A stretch of 64,000 nt of DNA from Actinomadura barringtoniae (GTDB taxonomy: Bacteria > Actinomycetota > Actinomycetes > Streptosporangiales > Streptosporangiaceae). Both the position numbers and the translations under genes were made by a program. The first letter of the stretch is position 1, and every line of letters begins with the position of its first letter. The notes below the pieces were generated by a model. That model had not been told where the DNA came from. It saw only the letters and a program-made list of their open reading frames with translations, and did no database searches. Location: NCBI RefSeq assembly GCF_017573505.1, contig NZ_JAGEOJ010000009.1, positions 1 to 64,000 of the forward strand. The letters are read 5' to 3'. This document shows, one piece after another, positions 1 to 7,875 of the stretch.

Positions 1-76
1 GGGGGGGCGGGGGCGCCGCCCCCGCGCCCCCGCCGCACCGTCTCCGGGTCGAGATCGAGTTTCCGCTGCGGCGCCA
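1..76 (-). CDS. 5' end of an unrecognised gene, cut by the window edge
   Basis: An ATG at 76 reads leftward and is preceded on the minus strand by GGGGAGG, a strong Shine-Dalgarno match six bases before the start. Only about 25 residues are visible: MAPQRKLDLDPETVRRG and then a Gly/Arg/Pro-rich stretch that runs off the window. Function cannot be assigned. Support rests on the ribosome binding site and the plausible N-terminus. Confidence 0.45.
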
Positions 77-188
77 TTGCCGCCTCCCCTCGAACAATCA
101 TCCACATTGATGCGTCTCTTACGGGAGATCCTCCGGTAAACACCCCTTGTTCCGCAAGAACCTCTGGTAACGGAGATCGCGTCGCCGG

Positions 189-555
189 TCAGCCGTACTT
201 CCAGAAGTACATCAGCCCGATCGCCACCTGGTCGTGCCGGGTCTCCAGCCGGTCCCCGGGCATGGCGACCACGATGCACCCCGCCGACAGCACGATGAAG
301 GCGTAATAGGCCCACTCGATCGCGACGGTGTAGCTGACCTCGGGCAGCACGCCGGTTACCGAGTTCAGCCAGCTGAAACAGCCGTTCGCCGGGGTCTTCG
401 GTGATGTGCGCGAACCAGGTCCAGGCGCGCTCGTAGTCGGTCTCCTCGGCGAGCGCGGCGGCCAGCAGCTCGCGGGCGCGGGCGGTGTCCCCGTCCCGGT
501 GGGCGGCGATGGCGCGGTGGGTCAGCGCGGCGGCGCTCTTCCCCCGTTCCGGCAC
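189..555 (-). pseudogene. Broken TPR-like/membrane protein gene (frame change)
   Basis: Two protein-like segments lie on the minus strand in different frames. The first, from a GTG at 555, reads HRAIAAHRDGDTARARELL and then AWTWFAHITEDPGER, the TPR-like pattern common in actinobacterial proteins that end in membrane helices. Near position 370 this frame loses protein character. A second frame supplies a transmembrane helix (WAYYAFIVLSAGCIVVAMPG), then DRLETRHDQVAIGLMYFWKYG and a TGA at 191-189. A frameshift or internal deletion would join them. I infer a disabled gene, though a sequencing error at the join is possible. An in-frame ATG at 645 would add an unconvincing N-terminus. Confidence 0.5.
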
Positions 556-708
556 CCGACCGTCCCCCCGAACAGTGATCGACGACTCAGGGCGTACCCG
601 GTCGGCGACGGCAGGTAACGGCCGGTACCGAACGGGACGAGTCATACGACCGGACAGCAGGTGACATGGCGGCTTCTGCCAGACATCGAACCGGGATCGG
701 TCAACGTA

Positions 709-737
709 TTGATCCGGTTTGGGGGCAACGGTACGTT
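709..737 (+). promoter_or_regulatory. Candidate sigma70-type promoter of the S8 protease gene
   Basis: TTGATC (709-714) and TACGTT (732-737) are separated by exactly 17 bases and lie 31 bases before the ATG at 768. This fits a vegetative promoter with a short leader carrying the AGGAG ribosome binding site. Prediction only. Confidence 0.4.
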
Positions 738-767
738 TTCGGCCAAATCGATCTTGAAGGAGACCGG

Positions 768-2957
768 ATGCCGATAGCCAAGCTCCAGCGGACAGTGCGG
801 TTCGCGGCGCCAACGTCGACGTTCCTGGTGGCGCTCTGCGTGGTGGTGCACCCGGCGGTCGCGCAGACCTCCGGCCCCGCGCCGATCACGACCTACCCGG
901 GCGACCCCGGCCGCGCCGGGGACCCCGCCAGCTGGCGCACCCCCGAGTTCAACCGCGACTCCGGCCTGGTCACGATCGGCGCCGAGTACGCCTACGCCCG
1001 GGGCCTCGCCGGCGGCGGCATGAACATCGGCATCGTCGACTCGGGCTACTACACCGGGCACGTGCGCGAGCACGGCAGCCTGGCCACCGGTTACAAGGTC
1101 CCCGACCGGTTCCACTCGGTGACCGCCAGCGGCGGCACGACCGGCCCGACGCCCGGCGACTTCGACCCCGCGTTCAACGACAGCCACGGCACCCACGTCA
1201 GCGGCACCGTGGCCGCCAGCCGCGACGGCGTCGGCGAGACCACCCCCGACGGTCCCGACGCCAACATGCACGGCGTCGCGTTCAACGCCGACGCCTACAT
1301 CGGCAACACCCACAAGACCGATGGCGTGCTCTACGGCCTGGTGCCCGAGGGCGCGCCCGAGACCCAGCGGCTCGACAACGGCTACCTGTCCAACGTCTAC
1401 AAGGCCGTCGCCAAGGCCAAAACGGCCGACGGCAAGCCGATCAGGCTGATCACCACCAGCTGGGGCAGCCCGTCCGCCCTCGAGAACTTCAACACCCTCG
1501 AGCCGCCCCCCGGCAGCCCCGCCACGTTCGGGCTGAACGCGGCCTGGCGCTACCTGTCCACCCCCGACGGGGTCGCCGACGCCAACGGCAACACCGAGCA
1601 CTGGCTGAACGGCGCCATGCGGGTCGCCAAGCGCGGGACCGTCCTGCAGTTCACCGCGGGCAACGCGGGCGTCGCCAACCCCACGGCGCGGGCCGCCACC
1701 ACGTACTACCGACCGGACCTGGAGCCGACCTTCTACACCACCTCCGGCGTCAACCCCAACATCGGCCGCACGTTCAACGCCGACGGCTCGGTGCTGGTCC
1801 CCGGCCAGCAGGAGTTCAACCAGTGCGGCGTGGCCAAGTGGTCCTGCGTCACCGCGCCCAGCCGCCTGATCAACAGCACCTGGGTGGAGGTCGTCGACGG
1901 CAAGCCCGTCGCCCGCTACCGGGCCGCCTCCGGCACCTCGATGGCCGGCCCGCACTCGGCGGCCGCCCTGTCGCTGATCATGCAGCGGTTCCCGTACATG
2001 ACCAACACCCAGGCCATGCAGACCATGTTCACCACCGGCCGCCAGAACAGCACGATCAACGACGCGTCCGGCACCGCCGTTCCCAACCCCAACGCCGGCA
2101 AGATCGTGCAGGTGCCCGACTCCCGCAACGGCTGGGGAACGGTCAGCCTGCGCGAGGCCGTGCAGGGCCCGGGCCAGCTGATCGGGCGGTTCGACGTCAA
2201 CACCCACGGCCGCAGCGACGTGTGGTCCAACGACATCTCCGACGCCGCCGTCCAGGCCCGCAAGGGCGAGGACGCCGCCGAGGCCGCCGCCTGGAAGCAG
2301 ACCAAGGCCGACCGCGGCTGGACCCACGGCCTGCCCGCGGGCGCCAGCGACAAGGACAAGTTCGACTACGCCGTCGGCACCCGCCGCGAGCAGGCCCGCA
2401 ACACCCGCGTCTACGAGGGCGGCCTCAGCAAGGACGGCCGCGGCACCCTCCTGCTCACCGGCGACAACACCTGGCACGGCACCAGCACCGTCCGCGACGG
2501 CAAGCTGTCGGTCGCCGGAACGCACGCCACCTCCATCCAGGTGAAGGGCGGAACCCTCGGCGGCAACGGCACCGTGGGCGACAGCGTCGACGTCGCCGAC
2601 GGCACCCTCAGCCCCGGCGTCACCTCCGACGAGGCCAAGCTCGCCCGTCTGTCCACCGGCGGCGTCCTGAGCGTCGCCCGCGACGTCACCATCGGCCGCA
2701 AGGGCGAGCTCGCCGCGACCGTCTCCGGCACCACCGCCACCGGCGTCAAGGCCGGCGGCGACATCGTCCTGCGCGGCAGCCTCGACCTGGACGTGCAGGG
2801 CCCGGTGACCAAGGGCACCACGCTCACGCTCATGAGCGGCCGCTCCATCAGCGGCACGTTCCGCGGCCTGCACGAAGGGGCCACGGTCCGCTCGCAGGGC
2901 CACCTGTTCAAGGTGTCCTACAAGAACAACGCGGTCACCCTGACCGTCCTCCGCTAG
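768..2957 (+). CDS. Secreted subtilisin-family (S8) serine protease with autotransporter-type beta repeat
   Basis: Start chosen at ATG 768 because AAGGAGA lies just upstream and the N-terminus is then a signal peptide (basic start, hydrophobic core around residues 13-30, cleavage after AVA). The 729-residue product has a complete S8 triad: Asp91 in GIVDSG, His140 in DSHGTHVSG and Ser391 in SGTSMAGP, with oxyanion Asn299 in TAGNAG. Residues about 549-617 match the autotransporter-associated beta-strand repeat (GGLSKDGRGTLLLTGDNTW, later LGGNGTVG and LSPG), normally found in passengers of Gram-negative autotransporters. No C-terminal beta-barrel follows; the protein ends in a beta-rich tail. 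Probably a secreted or wall-associated protease. A terminator follows directly. Confidence 0.85.
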   Translation: MPIAKLQRTVRFAAPTSTFLVALCVVVHPAVAQTSGPAPITTYPGDPGRAGDPASWRTPEFNRDSGLVTIGAEYAYARGLAGGGMNIGIVDSGYYTGHVREHGSLATGYKVPDRFHSVTASGGTTGPTPGDFDPAFNDSHGTHVSGTVAASRDGVGETTPDGPDANMHGVAFNADAYIGNTHKTDGVLYGLVPEGAPETQRLDNGYLSNVYKAVAKAKTADGKPIRLITTSWGSPSALENFNTLEPPPGSPATFGLNAAWRYLSTPDGVADANGNTEHWLNGAMRVAKRGTVLQFTAGNAGVANPTARAATTYYRPDLEPTFYTTSGVNPNIGRTFNADGSVLVPGQQEFNQCGVAKWSCVTAPSRLINSTWVEVVDGKPVARYRAASGTSMAGPHSAAALSLIMQRFPYMTNTQAMQTMFTTGRQNSTINDASGTAVPNPNAGKIVQVPDSRNGWGTVSLREAVQGPGQLIGRFDVNTHGRSDVWSNDISDAAVQARKGEDAAEAAAWKQTKADRGWTHGLPAGASDKDKFDYAVGTRREQARNTRVYEGGLSKDGRGTLLLTGDNTWHGTSTVRDGKLSVAGTHATSIQVKGGTLGGNGTVGDSVDVADGTLSPGVTSDEAKLARLSTGGVLSVARDVTIGRKGELAATVSGTTATGVKAGGDIVLRGSLDLDVQGPVTKGTTLTLMSGRSISGTFRGLHEGATVRSQGHLFKVSYKNNAVTLTVLR

Positions 2958-2967
2958 GTCATCAGCA

Positions 2968-3010
2968 CGAAGGGGCGCCGGGCGGATGTGGCCCGCCCGG
3001 CGCCCCTTCG
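2968..3010 (+). terminator. Rho-independent-type hairpin after the protease
   Basis: A perfect 18-bp inverted repeat (2968-2985 with 2993-3010, arm beginning CGAAGGGGCGCC) has a 7-base loop and starts 11 bases after the protease stop. There is no clear U tract, as is common in this base composition. Confidence 0.75.
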
Positions 3011-3113
3011 CATGCCCCTGGGTGTGCGGCCGCCGAAAATGGTTTGAGCCCGCCGCCCCACCGGTGGTCTCCTGCTCACGTACGAGCGGTGTCCACCAAG
3101 CAGCGGAGGCGAA

Positions 3114-3239
3114 ATGCGCCAGGTCCTCGGAATCTCACAGGAATCCCTTCCCAACGAGAACTCTCGAGGACACCTCCGCACATGCCCACGCTCAACCTCG
3201 GCATCCTGGCGCACGTTGACGCAGGCAAGACCAGCCTGA
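3114..3239 (+). CDS. Putative regulatory leader ORF overlapping the otrA-like gene
   Basis: An ATG at 3114 has a better Shine-Dalgarno (GCGGAGG, 4 bases upstream) than the downstream resistance gene. It opens a 41-codon frame starting MRQVLGISQESLPNENSRG. The frame runs in +1 relative to the otrA-like gene and stops 58 bases inside it. Its codons are less G/C-biased than those of neighbouring genes. A palindrome CGAGA-AC-TCTCG (3155-3166) abuts the GAGGA that should serve the main start at 3182. The layout resembles translational attenuation upstream of ribosome-directed resistance genes. Function is inferred, and the peptide may have no role beyond its translation. Confidence 0.4.
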   Translation: MRQVLGISQESLPNENSRGHLRTCPRSTSASWRTLTQARPA

Positions 3240-5068
3240 CCGAACGCCTCCTCTTCGACACCGGCACGATCGCGCGGCTCGGCAGCGTCGACACCGGTGA
3301 CACCCAGACCGACCGCGGCGAGCTGGAACGCGCCCGCGGCATCACGATCAGGTCCGCCGTCGCCTCGTTCCGGCTCGGCGACCTGCGCGTCAACCTGATC
3401 GACACCCCGGGCCACGCCGACTTCGCCGCCGAGGTGGAACGCGCCCTCGGCGTGCTCGACGGCGCCGTCCTGGTGCTGTCGGCGATCGAGATGGTGCAGG
3501 CCCGCACCCGGGTCCTGATGCGGGCCCTGCACGCCCTGGCGCTGCCGACCCTGATCTTCGTCAACAAGACCGACCGGCCCGGCGCCGACCCGGACGCGGT
3601 CCTCGCCGCGATCAGCCGCCGCCTGCCCGCGCGGCCCGTTCCCCTCAACCGGCTCCGCTCAGGACACCTCGTCTCCTGCGAGCCGTCACCGGAGATCCTC
3701 GCCGACGGCGACGACGCCCTGCTCGCCGACTACATCGACGGCCGCGAGACCCCGCCCCAGACCCTGTGGGCGTCCCTCCGCAGGCAGACGGCGGCCGGCG
3801 CCGTTCAACCGCTCTACTTCGGCTCGGCGATGACCGGCGGCGGCGTCCCCGACCTCCTGAACGGGATCGGCACGCTCCTTCCCCCGGCCGCCGCTGGTGA
3901 CGGCGAGACGCGCGGCAGCGTCTTCGCCGTCGAACGCACCAGGTCCGGCGAGCGGGTCGCCTACCTGCGCCTGTTCTCCGGCGAGCTGCGACTCCGCGAG
4001 GACGTCACGTTCGCCACCGGCCACGGCGGCCGCATCACCGGCCTAGAGGTCATCGGCGCCCCCGGCAGCACGCTGACCGCCGGGGACATCGCCCGCGTCC
4101 GAGGCCTCTCGCAGGCCCGGGTCGGCGACCGGATCGGCCCGCCCGTCCGCGACGTACCGCCGTTCCCGCCGCCCTCCCTGGAGACGATCGTGCGCACCCG
4201 GCGCCCCGCCGACGCGGGACGGCTACGCGCCGCGCTGCTCGACCTCGCCGACGAGGACCCGCTGATCCGCGCCCGCCCCGCCCCGTCCGGCGCGACGTCG
4301 GTGCTGCTGTACGGGGAGGTCCACAAGGAGGTCATCGCCGCGCGCCTGCTCACCGAAGCCGGGATCGAGGCGGTCTTCGAGGAGACCCGGACCCTCTACA
4401 CCGAGCGTCCCGCGGGCATCGGCGAGGCCGCGGAGGACATGAACTGGCGCCGCCGCATGCCCGACTTCTGGGCGACCATCGGCCTGCGCGTCGAACCCGC
4501 GCCCCACGGCAGCGGCAACACCTTCCGCCGCGACACCGAACAGGGCGCGCTCCCCCACGCGTTCGACCGCGCGATCGAGGAGACCGTTCACGACACCCTC
4601 GAACAGGGCCTGCACGGCTGGCCCGTCACCGACTGCGCCGTCGTCCTGACCCACTCCGGATTCGCCGGGCCGATCAGCACCGCCGCCGACTTCCGCGGCC
4701 TCACTCCCCTGATCCTCATGGAGGCCCTAACCCAGGCGGGCGCGCGCGTCTACGAGCCCACCAGCACCTTCGAGGCGGAAAGCCCCGCCGACACTCTCAG
4801 CGCAGTCCTCTCGGCCCTCGCCGCCTTGGGCGCCACGCTCGAGCCCTCCCCCGGCCCCGACGGCTGGACGATCAAGGGTGAGATCCCCGCCGCCCGTGCC
4901 CGCGAGGCCGAGACCGCGCTGCCCGCGCTCACCCGCGGTGAGGGCACCTGGTGGTCCGGCCCGTCCGGTGAACGCCCCGTGACCGGAACACCGCCGACGC
5001 GTCCCCGTACCGGCGCCGACCCCCGCAACCGCCCCGCCTACCTGCGCCACCTGGCCCGCGGTCAGTGA
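3182..5068 (+). CDS. otrA: Ribosomal protection GTPase, Otr(A)/Tet(M)-type tetracycline resistance
   Basis: A 628-residue translational GTPase of the EF-G-like ribosomal protection family. Members bind the ribosome and dislodge tetracycline with GTP hydrolysis. The G domain shows AHVDAGKT (10-17), RGITIRSA (52-59), DTPGHADF (74-81) and NKTD (128-131). The C-terminal half carries the family features SLETIV, LYGEVHKEV and AIEETVHDTLEQGLHGW. Length is close to the usual 640-660. The start at 3182 is in the position expected for these proteins, with GAGGA 11 bases upstream. Residue pattern is nearest to Streptomyces Otr(A), so the symbol marks the family, not proven resistance. The 3' end overlaps the convergent SnoaL-like gene by 7 bases. 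Confidence 0.85.
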   Translation: MPTLNLGILAHVDAGKTSLTERLLFDTGTIARLGSVDTGDTQTDRGELERARGITIRSAVASFRLGDLRVNLIDTPGHADFAAEVERALGVLDGAVLVLSAIEMVQARTRVLMRALHALALPTLIFVNKTDRPGADPDAVLAAISRRLPARPVPLNRLRSGHLVSCEPSPEILADGDDALLADYIDGRETPPQTLWASLRRQTAAGAVQPLYFGSAMTGGGVPDLLNGIGTLLPPAAAGDGETRGSVFAVERTRSGERVAYLRLFSGELRLREDVTFATGHGGRITGLEVIGAPGSTLTAGDIARVRGLSQARVGDRIGPPVRDVPPFPPPSLETIVRTRRPADAGRLRAALLDLADEDPLIRARPAPSGATSVLLYGEVHKEVIAARLLTEAGIEAVFEETRTLYTERPAGIGEAAEDMNWRRRMPDFWATIGLRVEPAPHGSGNTFRRDTEQGALPHAFDRAIEETVHDTLEQGLHGWPVTDCAVVLTHSGFAGPISTAADFRGLTPLILMEALTQAGARVYEPTSTFEAESPADTLSAVLSALAALGATLEPSPGPDGWTIKGEIPAARAREAETALPALTRGEGTWWSGPSGERPVTGTPPTRPRTGADPRNRPAYLRHLARGQ

Positions 5069-5409
5069 CGCGGGTCCGGCCCCTCCGTGATCCCCCACAT
5101 CTCGGCGAACCGGCCGTCGTCGATGCGGAAGATCTCGAGCAGCATCCCCGGAGCCGCCGTCCCCTCCACCGACGAGCGAACCGCCACCTTGTCGCCGTCC
5201 ACCAGGATGTCCTCGGCCACGACCCGCATGTCGGGGAACCGGGTGGTGAGCGTGCGCCAGGCGGTCTTGCCCGCCTCGAACCCGGTCGCGCCGAGCGGAT
5301 GGCTGAAGAAATCGGGAGTGTGCAGGTCGGCGGCCTGGTCGAACTGCCGGGAGTTGAAGCACTCCTGCATCCGCAGCACCAGGCCCTCGGCTTCCTCACG
5401 TGTGGTCAT
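5062..5409 (-). CDS. SnoaL-like/NTF2-fold protein
   Basis: A 115-residue protein of the SnoaL-like polyketide cyclase/NTF2 superfamily, read from MTTREEAEGLVLRMQECFNSR through HTPDFFSHPLGA and FPDMRVVAEDILVDGDKVAVR. These small alpha+beta barrels act as cyclases, isomerases or ligand-binding proteins, and the substrate here cannot be read. ATG 5409 is chosen over a TTG one codon earlier because GGAG sits 7 bases before it. The gene is divergent from a TetR regulator across a nested inverted repeat, so it is likely the TetR target. Its 3' end overlaps the otrA-like gene by 7 bases. Confidence 0.75.
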   Translation of the reverse strand: MTTREEAEGLVLRMQECFNSRQFDQAADLHTPDFFSHPLGATGFEAGKTAWRTLTTRFPDMRVVAEDILVDGDKVAVRSSVEGTAAPGMLLEIFRIDDGRFAEMWGITEGPDPRH

Positions 5410-5429
5410 CAACGCTCTCCTCTCTCATC

Positions 5430-5492
5430 AGCTTAACCGGGGCCTCGCCCCGCTTCATTTCGAAGCATACGGGGCGACGCCCCGGTTAAGCT
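5430..5492. promoter_or_regulatory. Nested inverted-repeat operator between SnoaL-like and TetR genes
   Basis: AGCTTAACCGGGGC (5430-5443) is perfectly complementary to GCCCCGGTTAAGCT (5479-5492). Inside it, TCGCCCC (5445-5451) pairs with GGGGCGA (5471-5477), and GCTTC (5452-5456) pairs with GAAGC (5462-5466). The right half also holds the 7-1-7 palindrome CGGGGCG-A-CGCCCCG. The array fills the gap between two divergent genes and ends 8 bases before the TetR start, as expected for a TetR autoregulatory operator. Confidence 0.65.
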
Positions 5493-5500
5493 AGGGCGCG

Positions 5501-6082
5501 ATGACCAGAGAACCGACCGGGGACCGAACATTGCGGGCCGACGCACGCCGCAACCGCGACCGGGTGCTGCGGACCGCCCAGCAGGTGTTCGCGGCCGAGG
5601 GCCTCGGCATCTCCCTCGACGAGATCGCCCGCCGCGCCGGCGTCGGGCCCGGCACCGTTCACCGGCACTTCCCCACCAAGGAGGCGCTCTACCTCGCCGT
5701 CTCGATCGACCAGATCAAACGCCTGGTGACCCAAGCCGAGGCCCTCGCCAAGACCAACGACCCCGAGGCCCTCTTCACCCTCCTGTCGCTGATGATGGCT
5801 TCAGGCGCGGAGAACGCCACGGTCAAGAGCGCCCTCGCCGCCACCGAGTTCGACCTGCGCATCGCCGCCCCCGACGTCGCCGCCGACCTCACCCGTCACG
5901 TGGCAGGCCTCCTCGACCGCGCCCACACCGTAGGCGCCGTCCGAGCCGACCTCAGCGTCGGCGAGGTCATGGCACTGGTAGCCGGCGCGTTCGCCGCGAT
6001 CCGCCACGCCGGAGCCGAGACCAGCCCCGACCGATCCGCGCACATCTCTCAGCTCATCCTCGACGGCCTGCGCCCCCGATGA
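5501..6082 (+). CDS. TetR/AcrR-family repressor
   Basis: A 193-residue regulator with the TetR N-terminal helix-turn-helix: RDRVLRTAQQVFAAEGLGIS, then LDEIARRAGVGPGTVHRHF and PTKEALY (residues about 20-70). The C-terminal ligand domain is alpha-helical and not diagnostic. ATG 5501 follows AGGG closely and lies directly after the nested inverted repeat. Divergent position relative to the SnoaL-like gene suggests it represses that gene and itself. The ligand is unknown. Confidence 0.85.
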   Translation: MTREPTGDRTLRADARRNRDRVLRTAQQVFAAEGLGISLDEIARRAGVGPGTVHRHFPTKEALYLAVSIDQIKRLVTQAEALAKTNDPEALFTLLSLMMASGAENATVKSALAATEFDLRIAAPDVAADLTRHVAGLLDRAHTVGAVRADLSVGEVMALVAGAFAAIRHAGAETSPDRSAHISQLILDGLRPR

Positions 6083-6083
6083 G

Positions 6084-6444
6084 TCAGGCGCGCAGAACGT
6101 TGTCGGCGAACTCGCCCTCCATGTTCCCCGGCGGCTCGAACACGAAGACGATGTAGGTCTCGTAGAAGTCGGCCCCCTGCCCCGACACACGGCCGATGCC
6201 GACCTTGGTGCCGCCCTTCCAGACGAGCTGGGTGAAGTGGCCGGCCTTCGCGCTGAACCCAGGGCTGCCGAAGTCGTAGTCGGCGATCTCGTCGTACCAG
6301 GACTTGACCGCGTCCGACCCCGGCCGCGGCTGCTGCCCCGACGAGCCGCCGCCTCATCCACTGGCCCCAGGAACGAGATGTGACGCCCCACCGGACCGAA
6401 CCCGGTCAGCCCACTCGACCAGAGCCCGAAACAGCCCAAGGCGC
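6084..6444 (-). pseudogene. Decayed CAP (SCP/PR-1) domain gene
   Basis: The minus frame ending TGA at 6086-6084 encodes the C-terminal half of a CAP domain: SWYDEIADYDF, then GHFTQLVWKGGTKVGIGRVS and YIVFVFEPPGNMEGEF. Reading upstream in the same frame there is an in-frame TGA at 6356-6354. Beyond it, LVEWADRVRSGG fits the WA-helix of CAP proteins. No start codon or signal peptide is present, and the 5' end runs into the terminator of the DUF2252 gene. The intact gene would encode a secreted PR-1-like protein. The stop plus missing 5' end mark it as a remnant. Confidence 0.6.
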
Positions 6445-6467
6445 CGGGCGGGCGGGGGCCGCCCGGC
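6443..6467 (-). terminator. GC hairpin downstream of DUF2252 gene
   Basis: GCCGGGCGG (6443-6451) pairs with CCGCCCGGC (6459-6467) around a 7-base loop, 10 bases past the minus-strand stop of the DUF2252 gene. No U tract. Confidence 0.5.
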
Positions 6468-6477
6468 GGGGTGGGGG

Positions 6478-7809
6478 TTAGAGGCCTGGGATGTCGCCGT
6501 TGCGGAAGGCGTCGACGAAGAGGCGGTGGTCGTCGCGGACGACGGCGGCGTATTCCATGCCGAACTCGACCATGGCCTCGACGAACTGCTTGTCGTCGGT
6601 GCCGATGACGGAGTTGATGGCGTCCTCGACCTGGAAGCCGACCAGGGAGTGATCGGAGTCGCTGTCGGAGACCGAGTGGATCTTGGCGGTGGCGCGGCCG
6701 AGGTCGTCGAGGAGGGAGACCATCTCGTCGGGCTCGGTGAGGCCCGACCAGTCCAGGTCCTCCTCGTAGGGAGACAGCTCCTGCACGACGTAGCCGACGC
6801 CGTCGATCTCGGTGTGGCCGAGCCAGGGGTCGGTGTTGGCCTGCAGGGCGCGGCGGGACACCGCGGTGCGGTGGCCGTGGTGCTGGAAGTAGTCGCGGAT
6901 GCGGGGGTCGGGCACGACCCGGCTGGGGGCGGCGACGTTGCCCTGCTTCATCGACAGGACGACGTCGTTCTCCAGGGCCTGGCTGTTGCCCTCCACCAGG
7001 ATGTTGTAGGCGGAGAGCCCCGCGGAGCCGATGCCGAAGCCGGAGGCGCCGACGATGTCCTTCACCTCGTAGGTGATGGGACGCAGGCGCTTGTCGGCCG
7101 GGATGGTCGCCAGGTAGGCCAGGTAGGCCTCCTCGACCCTGGCGCGTTCGGCGTCGTCCAGGCGGCGCACCCCGGCGCGGGCCTTGAAGCGGCGCTGGTG
7201 CTGGTCGACCTCGGTCATCTCGTCGAGGAGTGTGATGCGGGTGTTGGCGATCGCGGCGGCCAGGACGTCGTGGACGTGGCCGTCGGAATTGTCGAGGGTG
7301 AGCGCGAACTTCTCGTCGCCGGTGTGGGTGGCGAACGTGCGGACCTGGTCGACGTAGGCGTGCACGTAGGTCTCGATGAGGCGGCGGATGTCGGCGTCGG
7401 AGATCGCCTTGCTCCAGGCCAGCAGGGCCAGGCTCGCCACCAGGCGCTTGACGTCCCAGGTGAAGTGGCCGACGTAGGCCTCGTCGAAGTCGTTGACGTC
7501 GAAGACGAACACGCCGTCGTCGTTCATGTACGTGCCGAAGTTCTGGGCGTGCAGATCGCCCTGGATCCAGACGCGGCCGGTGCGCTCGTCGGCCCAGGGG
7601 TCGTCGTCGTCCTTGACGTCGGCGTAGAACAGGCAGGCGCTCCCCCGGTAGAACGCGAACGGGTCGGAGGCCATCTTGCGGAAGCGGCGGCGGAACTCGG
7701 CGGGGCTGCGCTCCATCAGGTCGGAGAAGGCGTCGACCAGTACCTCGACGATCTGGTTCTGCCGCTCCTTGGGGTCCCGTTCGCGCAGGGACCGGGTGAT
7801 GCTCGCCAT
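6478..7809 (-). CDS. DUF2252 family protein
   Basis: A 443-residue member of DUF2252, widespread in actinobacteria and of unproven biochemical role. The fold is often compared with aminoglycoside phosphotransferase/kinase-like proteins. Visible family blocks are FYRGSACLFYAD, WIQGDLHAQNFG, VFDVNDFDEAYVGHFTWD and DVKRLVASL; the GDxHxxNF and DxNDFD blocks mimic kinase catalytic and metal-binding loops. Full family length. ATG 7809 has GAGGAG 4-5 bases upstream. The gene is 66 bases downstream of kdd on the same strand, but nothing links it functionally to lysine breakdown. Confidence 0.8.
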   Translation of the reverse strand: MASITRSLRERDPKERQNQIVEVLVDAFSDLMERSPAEFRRRFRKMASDPFAFYRGSACLFYADVKDDDDPWADERTGRVWIQGDLHAQNFGTYMNDDGVFVFDVNDFDEAYVGHFTWDVKRLVASLALLAWSKAISDADIRRLIETYVHAYVDQVRTFATHTGDEKFALTLDNSDGHVHDVLAAAIANTRITLLDEMTEVDQHQRRFKARAGVRRLDDAERARVEEAYLAYLATIPADKRLRPITYEVKDIVGASGFGIGSAGLSAYNILVEGNSQALENDVVLSMKQGNVAAPSRVVPDPRIRDYFQHHGHRTAVSRRALQANTDPWLGHTEIDGVGYVVQELSPYEEDLDWSGLTEPDEMVSLLDDLGRATAKIHSVSDSDSDHSLVGFQVEDAINSVIGTDDKQFVEAMVEFGMEYAAVVRDDHRLFVDAFRNGDIPGL

Positions 7810-7875
7810 CGTTCTCCTCGATGATCCGGGGGGCGCCCCGCCGATACCGGGGCCATCGAGGTCATTGTTCCGAAT

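Noticed and set aside
1..40. G-rich stretch at the left edge as a structural or telomere-like element
   Set aside because: Fits Gly/Arg/Pro codons of a minus-strand gene with a good ribosome binding site at 76.
642..2903. Minus-strand 753-residue open frame opposite the S8 protease
   Set aside because: Low-complexity Gly/Ala/Val/Asp product with no domains, a typical antisense frame of GC-rich coding DNA; the plus strand has signal peptide and full catalytic triad.
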